A stretch of DNA of 64,000 nt from Paraglaciecola sp. MB-3u-78 (GCF_002835935.1 NZ_PJCF01000001.1:124001-188000), one strand, 5' to 3'. Positions 1-9,241 are shown, counted from the first letter of the stretch. Notes: generated by a model not told the origin, from the sequence alone. A program made the numbers and translations.

Positions 1-62
1 ACGTCACCGCCAGCAGCAATAAAATCCCTGACAGACTCCCATTGTTCTATCAGAAATAACAT
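1..62 (-). CDS. exbB: ExbB/TolQ-type proton channel subunit, N-terminus only (cut by window edge)
   Basis: An ATG at 60-62 on the minus strand opens a frame beginning MLFLIEQWESVRDFIAAGGD that runs off the left edge. It starts 1 nt after the stop of the TtpC-like gene, so the two are surely co-transcribed. The first residues resemble the second, shorter ExbB paralogue of TonB2 clusters, in which a large TtpC-like protein is followed by exbB, exbD and tonB. Only about 20 residues are visible, so the assignment rests mainly on position. Confidence 0.6.
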   Translation of the reverse strand, partial: MLFLIEQWESVRDFIAAGGD

Positions 63-63
63 A

Positions 64-1416
64 TTAGGCTTTCTCCGTCTCAGCATGCGTAGCTATAATA
101 CCCGCAGTCTGCTCATCGAGAATATGCACAATAGATTTACTGCGCCCAGCAACAATACTGTGAGTCAGCAACAGTGGTAGTGCAGCAATAATACCCAAAG
201 CAGTGGTTACCAAGGCCATTGAAATACTGCCCGCCATTAATTTAGGATCGCCGGTTCCGAACAAAGTGATTTGTTGGAAGGTTTCAATCATACCAATAAC
301 GGTACCTAACAGACCTAATAAAGGCGCTATCGCAGCAAAGATCTTAATGATATTAATACCACTTTCAATTCTAGGTAGCTCTTTCAAAATAGCCTCGTCT
401 AACTTCAACTCTAAGCTTTCTGCATCTGCGGTTTTGTTTTCACCGTAAACTTGTAGAATACGACCAAGAGGATTGCTGCTAGAAGGGTTAGAAACGTTCT
501 TAAGTTGCGACTTCATTTTCCCACCTACTATGGTGAGAGTAACAACTTTATACAAACCTATTATTAAACCGATAGCCAACATTACAGTAATGGTATAACC
601 CACTGTACCACCCGCATGATAACGTTCCATCATGGTCGCTTTTTCTTTTAATAGGCCAAGAATACCACCTTTTGAAGGGTCAGCATAAAATGGAACAAGA
701 CCTGAAGTAGCAGCTTGAAGTTCACGAGTAGAGTCAACTAGGAATCCATCGGGTTGTCGACCTAGAGGCTGAACCATTGCATTTTTGCTATCGTATACTA
801 AATAACCTTGCTCACCAATTAAGTTGAACGTACCAATACGCACCACTTCTTGTTGTTGAGAACCGCCGTCTAAGTTTACGACTTCAGTAGTGAAGCGTGA
901 AACTTGTCCTGACTCAGTCATTTCAGTTTGTAGTGCAAACCAAAGATCCTCTAATTCTTTAATATTAGGAAGGCCTTTAGCTTCTTCAGACATACGTTTT
1001 AAAAACGCACCTCGTCCTGGGAATTCAGCACTTACAATTGAAGTAGAAATTTGACCATATGCTTCTGCAGATGCTTGACGAACCACACCAAACATTTCAC
1101 CTAAGGTACCTGTAGCGGTAGTTAACTCTACTTCTTTTTCAGCTAATCTTACTTCGTTATCGGCAAATGCTTTTTGCAATCTGTCGCCACGAGACGTTTC
1201 AGCTTTAAGATCGGCTTGCGCCTTTCTTACTAGAGCTTGTTTATCAGCACGAGCCGACTGAAATTCTGCTTCACGTTCTTTATTAATACGTGCTTCGGAT
1301 ACACGGCTCTTTTTAACTTCATCAAGAAGTTCTTCTAAAGAAGTAGCTGCTTGTAGTGAAGAAGACATTAATGCAATCGTCACAGCAGCTAATATGGATT
1401 TAAATACAGTTTTCAT
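64..1416 (-). CDS. ttpC: TtpC-like MotA/TolQ/ExbB proton channel protein (TonB2 system)
   Basis: About 450 aa, roughly twice a classical ExbB. A signal peptide (residues 1-23, ending SSLQA) is followed by a charged coiled coil to about residue 105, a periplasmic domain, then three membrane segments near 272-292, 355-380 and 398-420. The latter two hold the MotA/TolQ/ExbB signature (LGLLGTVIGMIETF). This layout matches TtpC of Vibrio and Alteromonas TonB2 systems, which helps couple the proton gradient to TonB-dependent uptake. I chose the ATG at 1416, with GGAG 8 nt upstream, over a TTG one codon earlier. It lies between a DUF3450 gene and exbB, as in other TonB2 operons. The family is clear; the exact name is by context. 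Confidence 0.82.
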   Translation of the reverse strand: MKTVFKSILAAVTIALMSSSLQAATSLEELLDEVKKSRVSEARINKEREAEFQSARADKQALVRKAQADLKAETSRGDRLQKAFADNEVRLAEKEVELTTATGTLGEMFGVVRQASAEAYGQISTSIVSAEFPGRGAFLKRMSEEAKGLPNIKELEDLWFALQTEMTESGQVSRFTTEVVNLDGGSQQQEVVRIGTFNLIGEQGYLVYDSKNAMVQPLGRQPDGFLVDSTRELQAATSGLVPFYADPSKGGILGLLKEKATMMERYHAGGTVGYTITVMLAIGLIIGLYKVVTLTIVGGKMKSQLKNVSNPSSSNPLGRILQVYGENKTADAESLELKLDEAILKELPRIESGINIIKIFAAIAPLLGLLGTVIGMIETFQQITLFGTGDPKLMAGSISMALVTTALGIIAALPLLLTHSIVAGRSKSIVHILDEQTAGIIATHAETEKA

Positions 1417-1421
1417 CAATA

Positions 1422-2195
1422 TTACTCCGCAGCTTTGATTGGTAATTTAAGAAGATCAGGTGGCAATAATGCGTTCGCCATACGTACTGCTATTACAACT
1501 GGATTAATATACTCAGCACCCAGTTCTTCCCAAGCTCTAGCATCATTGTCCCAGACCCAAGCATTCTTTTGATCAAGTGACAAAGCTAAATGCGCAGTTC
1601 TACCAAGGTTGAAGAAATCTACTGTAATTTCAGTTCCTTGATAATCCAACTTACCTTGATAGGCCTGAATTTTTCCACCGTATGAGTTTTCGATTTGATA
1701 TGCTTCGATGACCTGACGGAACTGTTCAGAGGTCGTGACATTTGAATTAGCCATAATGTCGCGTAAACGTTCTACACGCTCTTTACGCTCATTAAGATTA
1801 ATTGGCACATCAAGATTAATGAATTTCTCAAGACTATCAATCATTCTAAACATTAGCGGAACTACACCACGTTTAACGCCATCAATACCATCAATCTGAG
1901 TTTGCAGTGAATCAAGACTACGCTGCTGATCTGCAACCAGTGTAGAAACATAATCGTTATACACTTTCAGATTTTCTGTTTCGTCAACGACTCCACGATA
2001 TTCAATAAACAATTCCTGTGACTGTTCATACAGGTTATTTATTTTCTTTTGGGATTGCGCTGCAGCCGCGTGAATTTTAGCTTCTTCTTTGTGAAGCTCA
2101 TTTAACGGGTCTGCAGAGACAACAGCGCTGCTACCGAGTGCTAAAGCACCAACGACGGCAGAAGCAATAAGGTTTCTCTTGCTCATTTTGGACAT
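1422..2195 (-). CDS. DUF3450 family periplasmic protein of the TonB2 operon
   Basis: About 257 aa with a signal peptide (MSKMSKRNLIASAVVGALAL, cut near VSA), then a long coiled-coil region to about residue 110 and a compact C-terminal part. This is the DUF3450 pattern. These proteins regularly precede ttpC-exbB-exbD-tonB genes in marine gammaproteobacteria and presumably help TonB2 energy transduction, but no biochemical role is established to my knowledge. The frame is open further upstream to 2402, but that stretch is not signal-like, so I start at the first Met of the signal peptide. It ends 5 nt before ttpC and is probably the first gene of the operon. Confidence 0.78.
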   Translation of the reverse strand: MSKMSKRNLIASAVVGALALGSSAVVSADPLNELHKEEAKIHAAAAQSQKKINNLYEQSQELFIEYRGVVDETENLKVYNDYVSTLVADQQRSLDSLQTQIDGIDGVKRGVVPLMFRMIDSLEKFINLDVPINLNERKERVERLRDIMANSNVTTSEQFRQVIEAYQIENSYGGKIQAYQGKLDYQGTEITVDFFNLGRTAHLALSLDQKNAWVWDNDARAWEELGAEYINPVVIAVRMANALLPPDLLKLPIKAAE

Positions 2196-2402
2196 AATTC
2201 CCAACCAATTTTTTTGTTTTAAATCCTCGTCAAACCATATAATTTGTTGACAAGGGGCTATAAAGCTCTGTTGTTTAAGGGGCTTAGAATTTATAAATAT
2301 AAATACTAAGACCAAAGAATATTCACACGTATGTAAGTAAATTGTCAAGAAACTACACGCCATAAGCAAAGAATTTATTATAATCGGCTCATCAGCGTTC
2401 AT

Positions 2403-2776
2403 AAACTAATCATATCAACATACATACTAGCATTAAATAACTGAACTCGATTTATGAAGTTAAACTAAATATCGGTTATAAGGTAAAATCTTACAACTAA
2501 AAAATACGCAGATTTCAGTTTCTAGTGCGACACATTGAATTTTGAAGGCCAGAGGGTGAAACTCACGGTCGACTAAAACCCAATGTGAGCTCACTTTGCC
2601 AAAAACATATACCGGACTGACCCAAGAAGAACGATCAATGTCATTAACTTAAGCTTATTTTGCGTATTTACAACAAGTTACCTAGTTGATAATCTGTCGA
2701 TGAATTAAAAATTTAGAGAAATTACCAATGAGCTGTTCAGTATTTAATTCAAATAGTACAAAAACCAACCAATAAA
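2403..2776. other. non-coding stretch upstream of the TonB2 operon
   Basis: AT-rich sequence with no convincing gene. It should hold the promoter of the DUF3450-ttpC operon, but I cannot name a -10/-35 pair with confidence. Its right part grades into a decayed transposase fragment. Confidence 0.5.
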
Positions 2777-2898
2777 ATTCATTCAACTGAGTTTTTAGAA
2801 AAGCATCGTAAGAAACCTACCGATTTCACTCGAGATAGAACCTTACTTTCCCTCGTTTAATGAGTTTTATGTTGAATGCTCTCAATAGTTCAATCCAG
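2777..2898 (+). pseudogene. IS4-type transposase N-terminal fragment, frameshifted and truncated
   Basis: On the plus strand, 2777-2848 reads as HSTEFLEKHRKKPTDFTRDR. After a one-base frame change near 2842-2848, the next frame reads LTFPRLMSFMLNALNSSIQ up to 2898. Together these match the start of IS4-family transposases (FLEKHR..P.DFTR.R.LTF..LM.FMLN...SIQ). After the SIQ codons the similarity stops abruptly, and the putative end of the IS1634-type element begins. I infer an old IS4-type copy broken by that later insertion. No catalytic domain is left, so it cannot be active. Confidence 0.6.
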
Positions 2899-4810
2899 CC
2901 GATATTCCGCATCTTTTTCGGGATCCCAATTATTTTTCCTCAGATCCAGTCTGGCCAATCCACAGACGCATCTGGTCTTGCCGGTAAAATTGTTATCGTC
3001 AAATGTCAGGATCGCCAAACCTGCCGGTTCAACAGCACCGCATACTCCTGAATAAGGCTAAGCCAGTTTATACACTCGACAAACTTCCGGGCCAAATAAC
3101 CGGATGATCTTTTCTTTTTCTTCATTCAACCCGCTAATACAGCTATCTCGGCCCGGTATGTGAACCCGATGGATACCACTCATTTTCTGGAATATCCATC
3201 GTAATGTAGGCTGCTTTGTTGGCTTTCCAACTTGACTGAGTATGCTTTCCTCCTGCTCCTCCAGTTCTTTTCTTACCTGATATTGTCCTGCGTTATATAC
3301 CATCAGACACAATGTCATCACCATCATCAGAGCGTCTATTCTCTCCGGCTTTTTCAAAAAAACACCGCTGAGATGAAACAGCGGATCTTTGATGAAACGA
3401 AAGCCACGCTCAACACCTTGTTGCTCTTTATAGGTTGATAGCATATTAGCTTCATTCATATCAGGGTTGTCCAGATCATTGCTTGCTAATATAAAACGAC
3501 CCAGTTTATTTCGCTGTGGGCGGATTTTATCAATACATGCCTCAAATTCTGCCTCCAGTTTATAGTGAGAAAAAACGGGTTCATCTGTACTTTTTGGCCT
3601 TCCGCGCCCTTTATATTTAAGTACCTTTGTGATGTGATAATTCATTCGGTGATACGACAATGTTTTTTCAAATGTTTTGGCTGTTCGTAAGGTATCCTGC
3701 TCACAGCCAAATGCTTGCCTGGAGGGTTGGGTGGCTGACTTTTCCGCTTTCTTCAGGCTTTTTTCAATGCGTTTTTCCAGCGTGATGCTTCCCCGTTTTT
3801 CAGCTTGCGCTGAATGAACCAGCAGCCAGCGTTGTTTCAATCCCCGATCATTTTGCCCGATTAATAAGCCTTTATAGCCGTCCTGCACGTTTTGCCAGGC
3901 ATAATCATTTTCATCGGCCTGCACCAGTTGCTTAACCAAGCCAAGATTTTCGGGTACTCGGGTCAGCCATAACAGCGCTGACTGGCGTAGTTTATCTTGA
4001 GAATAAAGTGCTGAGTCACAGACCCAGAGGAACTCAGGCGTGTTTTCCAGTTTATCCCTGAAAGCTTTTATGCGCGCCAGTGTTTGGTGGAAATTGGCTT
4101 TATCGCTGCTATTGCCATCTAATCCTTCATACCAGATGGGCAGCTGAGCAGGTCCGCTGGTGGTTAAAGAAATGACTAATTGTTTTAAATCAGGCCGGTG
4201 ATCTTTAGAATGACCATGGCGTGGCAAGGGGGGCCTGTTTGTATCGTCAGGGTAAAGATGCTCAACGGCGTAGTCTCCACACACTTTTAAACTGGATGTG
4301 TCCAGGTGCCCGTTTTGTCTGCCTGTCGCCGGAATGAATTCCTGTGAGATCTCATTAGCCATCTCCGCCAACAGTGCTGTAGTCCCGTATTTATAGATGG
4401 CGGCCAATGTACGCCCATGTACATCATCATTCAAATGTTGCGCCTCAATACCTTCCCCCATCAGTGCACAAACATCTTTCCCTTCAAAGAAGGTCGGTGA
4501 CAAATAAATAGGATTTTGAGTAAAGCCGAGTCCATTAATGATCATGGCTTTGATGCTCTGGCCATGGGTGACTATTGCACCGTGCTTTTTAGAAATTGGG
4601 ACTCTTGCGTCTATTCTCTCTACTAGCTTCAGCTTATCGACCAGTCCGGCTACGATCCCTAAATGATCGAGAGTTTCAACCTGAACAACTTCATTTTTTT
4701 CTTTTTGCTTAATGAATTCAGCTTGTAACAAAAGGGAAATCCCTGATTATGAGAAATTATTAGCCGCCATTTTTTCACAATAAAATTAGATAATATGTAA
4801 GCTATCGGCT
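2897..4810 (-). mobile_element. IS1634-type insertion sequence (boundaries inferred)
   Basis: The element carries one transposase gene. Candidate terminal inverted repeats are AGCCGATATTCCGCAT at 2897-2912 and, on the opposite strand, AGCCGATAGCTTACAT ending at 4810 (11 of 16 match). The left boundary coincides with the point where IS4 transposase similarity ends, which supports it independently. I see no target duplication, so one flank may have been deleted or an end misplaced. Length about 1.9 kb, usual for the family. Confidence 0.5.
3058..4731 (-). CDS. IS1634 family transposase (DDE)
   Basis: 557 aa. The N-terminus (VETLDHLGIVAGLVDKL, then HGQSIKAMIINGLGF) is the DUF4277 domain typical of IS1634 transposases. 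Putative DDE acidic residues are D144 (HLDTSSLKV), D239 (WVCDSALYS) and the Glu of QGVERGFRF near 450. No internal stop or frameshift is seen, so the gene may be functional. The start is uncertain: the TTG at 4731 gives the full frame and no good ATG lies between it and the conserved domain. The protein would cut and rejoin the ends of its own element. Confidence 0.85.
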   Translation of the reverse strand: MLQAEFIKQKEKNEVVQVETLDHLGIVAGLVDKLKLVERIDARVPISKKHGAIVTHGQSIKAMIINGLGFTQNPIYLSPTFFEGKDVCALMGEGIEAQHLNDDVHGRTLAAIYKYGTTALLAEMANEISQEFIPATGRQNGHLDTSSLKVCGDYAVEHLYPDDTNRPPLPRHGHSKDHRPDLKQLVISLTTSGPAQLPIWYEGLDGNSSDKANFHQTLARIKAFRDKLENTPEFLWVCDSALYSQDKLRQSALLWLTRVPENLGLVKQLVQADENDYAWQNVQDGYKGLLIGQNDRGLKQRWLLVHSAQAEKRGSITLEKRIEKSLKKAEKSATQPSRQAFGCEQDTLRTAKTFEKTLSYHRMNYHITKVLKYKGRGRPKSTDEPVFSHYKLEAEFEACIDKIRPQRNKLGRFILASNDLDNPDMNEANMLSTYKEQQGVERGFRFIKDPLFHLSGVFLKKPERIDALMMVMTLCLMVYNAGQYQVRKELEEQEESILSQVGKPTKQPTLRWIFQKMSGIHRVHIPGRDSCISGLNEEKEKIIRLFGPEVCRVYKLA

Positions 4811-4817
4811 TATTTGC

Positions 4818-4857
4818 TGTGATCTATTGACCATGGCCACCGTGATCTATTGACCAT
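4818..4857. repeat. short direct repeat, possible remnant IS end
   Basis: TGATCTATTGACCAT occurs twice, at about 4820 and 4844, separated by GGCCACCG. Repeated short motifs close to an end are typical of IS21-type and related elements. Read on the minus strand the pair begins TGGTCAATAGATCA. No transposase belongs to it here, so this could be an orphan end left after deletion. Low certainty. Confidence 0.35.
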
Positions 4858-4954
4858 TAAAGTTTGCTTAGAGGTTTCTGAGATAAATAATTAATTTGTC
4901 AGGAATTGGGGCGGAATGACGGATTTATAAATCACTTCCCCCCTTCGCAATCAA

Positions 4955-5430
4955 TTAAAGCTTTTGACTAAAATTGACCCTATCAAACACAATGCTGATA
5001 GTCGGCTTGGTTTTATCCTCCACACCATTACTGGCTTTCACAGGCCTAGCCTTACTCACTACTACGGGTTCATCTGCCACCTCACACCGACGTTAAATCT
5101 TGAGTTTCCTCTTGAATTCAAGCCACTTACTTACAAGTAAGTTTAGATGCCAGGCTTCCCCAGTTACTGCACTAGCTCCCTGTTAAAAATGCCACCCTCA
5201 AGCACAGCATTGGTCTGACTAAGTATTGGGCTTCGCGCTATTATGGACGCTTACCCACCAATGCCGCCGAAACAGGTTACGGTTAGTTGTGTACCTCTAA
5301 CTTCCTATGGCTTCCTTCAGACCTTACCGTTAGCCAGTAACGCCCTTGCCATTCGGATTGTCTTCCCCTTAGTCAGGGTGACTCCGCTATCTTTCAAGCG
5401 GACGGGTTTGCCAGCTTCGCTGGGCAAACA
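4955..5430 (-). mobile_element. probable 5' part of a group II intron (domain I), truncated, without its reverse transcriptase
   Basis: Read on the minus strand from about 5430, the sequence has features I recognise from bacterial group II intron RNAs: an opening hairpin (TTTGCCCAGC/GCTGGCAAA), TAGCGGAGTCACCCTGACTA, AAGGGGAAGACAATCCGAAT, then CCGTAACCTGTTTCGGCGG and, near 5067, GAACCCGTAGTAGTGA. A short reading frame follows (EPVVVSKARPVKASNGVEDK) that resembles the leader before intron-encoded proteins, and it stops at 4955. No reverse transcriptase or domains V/VI follow; IS material does. The 5' end abuts the T-run of a terminator, a preferred target of some bacterial group II introns. Identification is from memory of the RNA pattern, not from a search. 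Confidence 0.5.
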
Positions 5431-5433
5431 AAA

Positions 5434-5461
5434 AAAAGCCCTGTAAATATACAGGGCTTTT
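5434..5461. terminator. rho-independent terminator, bidirectional, after the TonB-dependent receptor gene
   Basis: Perfect 12-bp stem AAAAGCCCTGTA / TACAGGGCTTTT with an AATA loop and T-rich tails on both strands. It lies 27 nt past the stop of the receptor gene on the minus strand. The putative intron begins directly after its T-run. Confidence 0.85.
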
Positions 5462-5487
5462 ATTAATTACTCATTAGTTAAACGATT

Positions 5488-8376
5488 TTAGAAGCGAAAC
5501 GACGCACTAAACATTACGTAACGAGGTGCTTGATAAGAAATTGGCATTAGGAATTCAGTATTCGTTCCACCTGATTCCGCATCTTCATCAACACGAATTA
5601 CAGCTTGGCTATCAAATACATTGAATAAGTCAGCTTGTAAAGTTACATCAGCACCACTGAATTCAGTGGTGTATTGTAAACTTAAATCCAACTGAGTTTT
5701 CCATGCTGTGCGACCAAAGCTGCCTCGTGGTAAGTATTCATCACCAACAAAATAAGTCTGACCGTATGCGTACTCATCATTTTCGTCACCGTAACCTACT
5801 GGTAAACCTTCCCCAAAACCGTTGATTGGACGACCAGATTGAATTAACCAATTAACCCCCAACAACAAGTTTTCAGTAATTGCATAAGAACCATAAGCTT
5901 TAATAGTATGACGGCGATCATTTGGCAAATTACCGTTAGCACCGTCCATCAAATATGGAAAATCCCAGTCAGTAGTCAAACCTGCATCATCCTGACCATT
6001 GTCTGACTTGACATATCCTTCAGCATTACCGTAATTATGTGCCCATGTGTAGGTAATATTAGCAGACCATACATCATCCCACTGTTTTTCCATTACGAAG
6101 TCCCAAGATACCCATTTACGTTTTGGTTCCGGATACCCTAGATCGGCCGCGGAAATTTGAACTTCTTCAAGAGTACCGTCACCATCAGTATCATAAGATA
6201 CTGTAATGTCAGTGTTCGGGTTTGTTAGTACGTAAACATTACTGCCGGAATCATTCCAACCATTGGCGCGAATAGCCTTATCGATCGTAATATCATCAAT
6301 AACAGAACCAAGATCACGAAGAGTAAACTTAACACCAAATGACCAATCATCATTTAGCATGGTCTGGTATCCAAGAATTAATTCATCTTGGAACATTGGT
6401 TTAACCGAAGTATCCAGTACTTCCGCAGGATCAGGCACAGTACCGTCACTGTTGACGACTCCACCTAAAAACTCTCCGAGTTGGGGTGTATCATCACCAT
6501 TTAAGCCATCAAGAATGTAATAATCCTGAGTAAATAATTCTGCGCCAGCCATACGAATATTTGTGTTAGCCGCAATTGGCAAATGATAACGTCCATAGTT
6601 AGCGTATAACTTGGAATCTCCATCACCATTTACATCCCATGAAATACCTAGACGAGGAGCAATCTGATTATCAACTTTAATAAACGACTCTCCTTCAGCA
6701 TTTTTATTATTGAACGATTCGCTACGTACACCAATGGTTGCAGTGATTGTATCACTTACTGTCCATGTATCTTCAATATAAAAAGCATTAGATAATGTAT
6801 CAAACTCACCACCTGTTCGATAATTACGGTCTCGTACTATACGAGTATCATCTTCTGTAGCTGTATAACCAATAGAGTCAATAGAGTCACCAGCTTCATA
6901 AATATAATATGCATAATATCTGTTACCAGAATAGAATGTTAGATCTGTGGATGTATTAGATTCGCTATCGTAACCAAAACGAATTTGATGGTCATCAAAG
7001 TACGTCATTTCACCATCGATACGGAATGCTTCTCGAGTATCTTTACCTGATGTAGGTGTAGTATTAGCCCAGCAACCTAAATTTTCACGTGATGGATCCC
7101 ACGAGATGATTAATGGACAATCAGTATCAAAAGCGCTTTGATCGGTTAAGTCAGCCTCGTTTTTACCATATAAAGCTGACAATACGAAATCGTCAGTCAT
7201 ATAACCAGTATATTTAAGCGAGTAGTTTGAACCACCACGGTTAGATAATGCTTCGCTCACCTCACCACTTTCTTCCCCCGTCCTGTAATCATAGTCACGA
7301 ATGAAAGTAGTCGTCGTGCGCTCATCAGAGAAACCGGTGAACTCTAGTAGATGGTCCGCATTGATTTGCCAATCAATTTTACCACCCCAAAATGCATCAT
7401 CACTCTTATCTGTATACAATTCCGTACCTGAAGCGACAGCATAGTCTTGTTCGATATCACGAGGGTTGTACATCACATAAAAGAATAATGTGTCTTTAAT
7501 CAAAGGACCAGACAAATAAATATTCGCATCTAATTTGCTGAATGAATCACCCTCATTGAAGGTTTTCATTGAACCGTCACGATTACGAATATTGGGGTTA
7601 TTTTCAGAAAAATCTTCAGGCGTGTAATAAACATTTGCGCCATATTCCCATTCATTGCTACCGCTCTTTGTTACAGCATTAATAACACCACCAGTAGAAC
7701 GACCAAACTCAGCAGAATACCCACCTGTTTTAACCTGAAATTCCTTATAGAACTCAAAAGGAATAGTCGAACCACCCAAACCATTACGGAAATTAGAAAC
7801 ATTTAATCCGTTAACAAAGTAAGCATTTTCAGCAACTGATGCGCCGCCAAAAGATGCCAGATTACCAAAACGATTATCCCCTTGAGTCGTGCCAGGAGCC
7901 AACAATGCAACAGCAGTAGAATTGCGAGCAATCGGCAATCGGGCTAATTCAACTGCACCAATGTTGAGAGAAGATTCAGATGACGTTGTGTCAATGGAAC
8001 GGAATCGACTACCAATAACTTCAATTGTTTCGAAACCATCGCCGGCCATAGGAACAGTGACACGAGTTTCACCTATTCTGATATTAATATTCTCAATCGC
8101 TTCTGATGAGAAACCATCTTTGATGGTAGTAAGAACATATTGTCCTACAGGTAATGTAATAAAACTATAGTCCCCATTTTCATCAGCAACAACCGAGCGT
8201 TGATAGCCAGTTTTATTATTCCTTATTGTTATTGTTGCACCAGCAACGGCCATATTTTTTGTATCAACAACCGATCCTTTCAAAGAACCGTCATTGTTAC
8301 CTGCATAGGCTACTGCAGACATTCCCAATGATGCCGAAACGGCCAAAGCCGTTATGCTTTTTTTTAGATTAAACAT
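5488..8376 (-). CDS. TonB-dependent receptor with N-terminal carboxypeptidase-like domain (Oar-like)
   Basis: About 962 aa outer-membrane receptor. A signal peptide (FNLKKSITALAVSASLGM, cut near AYA) is followed by a carboxypeptidase-regulatory/CNA-B-like fold at about 27-105 (GSVVDTKNMAVAGATITI), a plug domain at about 115-240 (FVNGLNVSNFRNGLGGS; SAEFGRSTGGVINAVTKSG), then a long beta-barrel ending in an aromatic residue (MFSASFRF). This is the Oar-like receptor type. The ligand cannot be read from sequence; peptides, glycans or siderophores are all possible. I chose the ATG at 8376 because GGGAGA lies 7 nt upstream and the signal peptide starts there; the frame also has a start 7 codons earlier. 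No TonB box was identified. Gene context gives no substrate clue. Confidence 0.88.
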   Translation of the reverse strand: MFNLKKSITALAVSASLGMSAVAYAGNNDGSLKGSVVDTKNMAVAGATITIRNNKTGYQRSVVADENGDYSFITLPVGQYVLTTIKDGFSSEAIENINIRIGETRVTVPMAGDGFETIEVIGSRFRSIDTTSSESSLNIGAVELARLPIARNSTAVALLAPGTTQGDNRFGNLASFGGASVAENAYFVNGLNVSNFRNGLGGSTIPFEFYKEFQVKTGGYSAEFGRSTGGVINAVTKSGSNEWEYGANVYYTPEDFSENNPNIRNRDGSMKTFNEGDSFSKLDANIYLSGPLIKDTLFFYVMYNPRDIEQDYAVASGTELYTDKSDDAFWGGKIDWQINADHLLEFTGFSDERTTTTFIRDYDYRTGEESGEVSEALSNRGGSNYSLKYTGYMTDDFVLSALYGKNEADLTDQSAFDTDCPLIISWDPSRENLGCWANTTPTSGKDTREAFRIDGEMTYFDDHQIRFGYDSESNTSTDLTFYSGNRYYAYYIYEAGDSIDSIGYTATEDDTRIVRDRNYRTGGEFDTLSNAFYIEDTWTVSDTITATIGVRSESFNNKNAEGESFIKVDNQIAPRLGISWDVNGDGDSKLYANYGRYHLPIAANTNIRMAGAELFTQDYYILDGLNGDDTPQLGEFLGGVVNSDGTVPDPAEVLDTSVKPMFQDELILGYQTMLNDDWSFGVKFTLRDLGSVIDDITIDKAIRANGWNDSGSNVYVLTNPNTDITVSYDTDGDGTLEEVQISAADLGYPEPKRKWVSWDFVMEKQWDDVWSANITYTWAHNYGNAEGYVKSDNGQDDAGLTTDWDFPYLMDGANGNLPNDRRHTIKAYGSYAITENLLLGVNWLIQSGRPINGFGEGLPVGYGDENDEYAYGQTYFVGDEYLPRGSFGRTAWKTQLDLSLQYTTEFSGADVTLQADLFNVFDSQAVIRVDEDAESGGTNTEFLMPISYQAPRYVMFSASFRF

Positions 8377-8720
8377 GTATGTCTCCCTGGACCACAATTT
8401 TAGTGTGTTTTGTCGTTTAAACGACTTTTAATTTAAAAGGTAGTGAACCTCGCAGCAAATAGTATACGTAAGTAGGGCGCTTGGTCAATAACATGAGCAG
8501 CTTAGATTATAAGATATAAACAAATAACCATTAAACATCCCTAAACTAGTAAGAATTTGTTTACAATTTTATTATGAAATGATTTTTTGTTACGTTAATT
8601 ATTCCTACCATGAATTTAAAACATTCACTATTGTGAACTAATAAGAAAGTTAAAGTGTTAGACGAAACCACTTAACAATGTATATATTAAGTATGGATTG
8701 AATAATTAAAGGTAAATGAC
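8377..8720. other. intergenic region between divergent genes
   Basis: About 340 bases, strongly AT-rich. It must carry promoters for the receptor (leftward) and the ComFB-like gene (rightward). I do not see a convincing operator, riboswitch or repeat. Confidence 0.5.
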
Positions 8721-9008
8721 ATGAAACTAGATGATGATATTCATAATTATTATGAACACTTGGTATTAGAAAGAATTGAAATTTTAGGTTTGAATAAATC
8801 TAAAAATGAAGATTACTTGGCTGATCTATGCTGCCTTGCACTAAACCAGATACCACCAAGATATATTAGATTTGAAGTGGATATGTCGTTTTATCTGCCG
8901 CAAAGTGAACGTCAACAGATGGAAATGAATGCTGTGAATGCAGTAAGTCAGGCAATGAGCTTCTTGGATCAAACTAGCATGGAAAAGACACTAAATAAGG
9001 TAACCTGA
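8721..9008 (+). CDS. ComFB family protein
   Basis: 95 aa, small and acidic. The pattern IHNYYEHLVLERIE...DYLADLCCLALNQIPPRYIR matches the late competence ComFB family, whose conserved core is 'D..CLALN.LPPRY'. ComFB was first named from the Bacillus comF operon; its relatives in proteobacteria and cyanobacteria are often near signalling genes. It stands alone here between a receptor gene and ffs. The ATG at 8721 has AAAGGTAA upstream. Function in this organism is unknown. Confidence 0.72.
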   Translation: MKLDDDIHNYYEHLVLERIEILGLNKSKNEDYLADLCCLALNQIPPRYIRFEVDMSFYLPQSERQQMEMNAVNAVSQAMSFLDQTSMEKTLNKVT

Positions 9009-9018
9009 TATAAAAATT

Positions 9019-9129
9019 GGTGGTGCCCTTCCAGCCGCACCTCGGCACATGAGTCGTTTGCTGCGGCTGCTCCCTTCCAGGTCTGACCGGGTTCACAAAG
9101 TATCATTGCGAGGGGACCAAAAGGTCACC
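9019..9129 (-). ncRNA. ffs: 4.5S RNA of the signal recognition particle
   Basis: On the minus strand the conserved SRP apical hairpin reads GGTCAGACCTGGAAGGGAGC, close to the universal GGTCAGG(T/C)CCGGAAGGAAGCAG. The outer stem is formed by GGTG at the 5' end and CACC at the 3' end, followed by TTTTT. Length about 111 nt fits bacterial 4.5S RNA. It binds Ffh and targets membrane proteins to the translocon. Exact ends are estimated. Confidence 0.9.
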
Positions 9130-9176
9130 ATTGAAAGACCTTAACAAAATTGAAATCTTCTCGTTAAAGCGGGCGC

Positions 9177-9205
9177 ATTATGAACAAAGCTTATGTCAGA
9201 TGCAA
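9177..9205 (-). promoter_or_regulatory. sigma-70 promoter candidate for ffs
   Basis: Minus strand TTGCAT, 17-nt spacer, CATAAT, then a GC-rich discriminator (GCGCCCGC) as in growth-rate-regulated stable RNA promoters. It lies about 48 nt upstream of the mature 4.5S RNA. Confidence 0.55.
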
Positions 9206-9241
9206 CCCACTTTTTACAACAATGTATTCAATGTATAAAAA

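Noticed and set aside
2860-3051. 63-codon plus-strand reading frame beginning MSFMLNALNSSIQ
   Set aside because: Its first 13 residues are a frameshifted IS4 transposase piece and the rest runs into the end of another IS; not a gene.
5243-5446. 67-codon plus-strand reading frame
   Set aside because: Lies antisense in the probable group II intron RNA and runs into a terminator; no protein family features.
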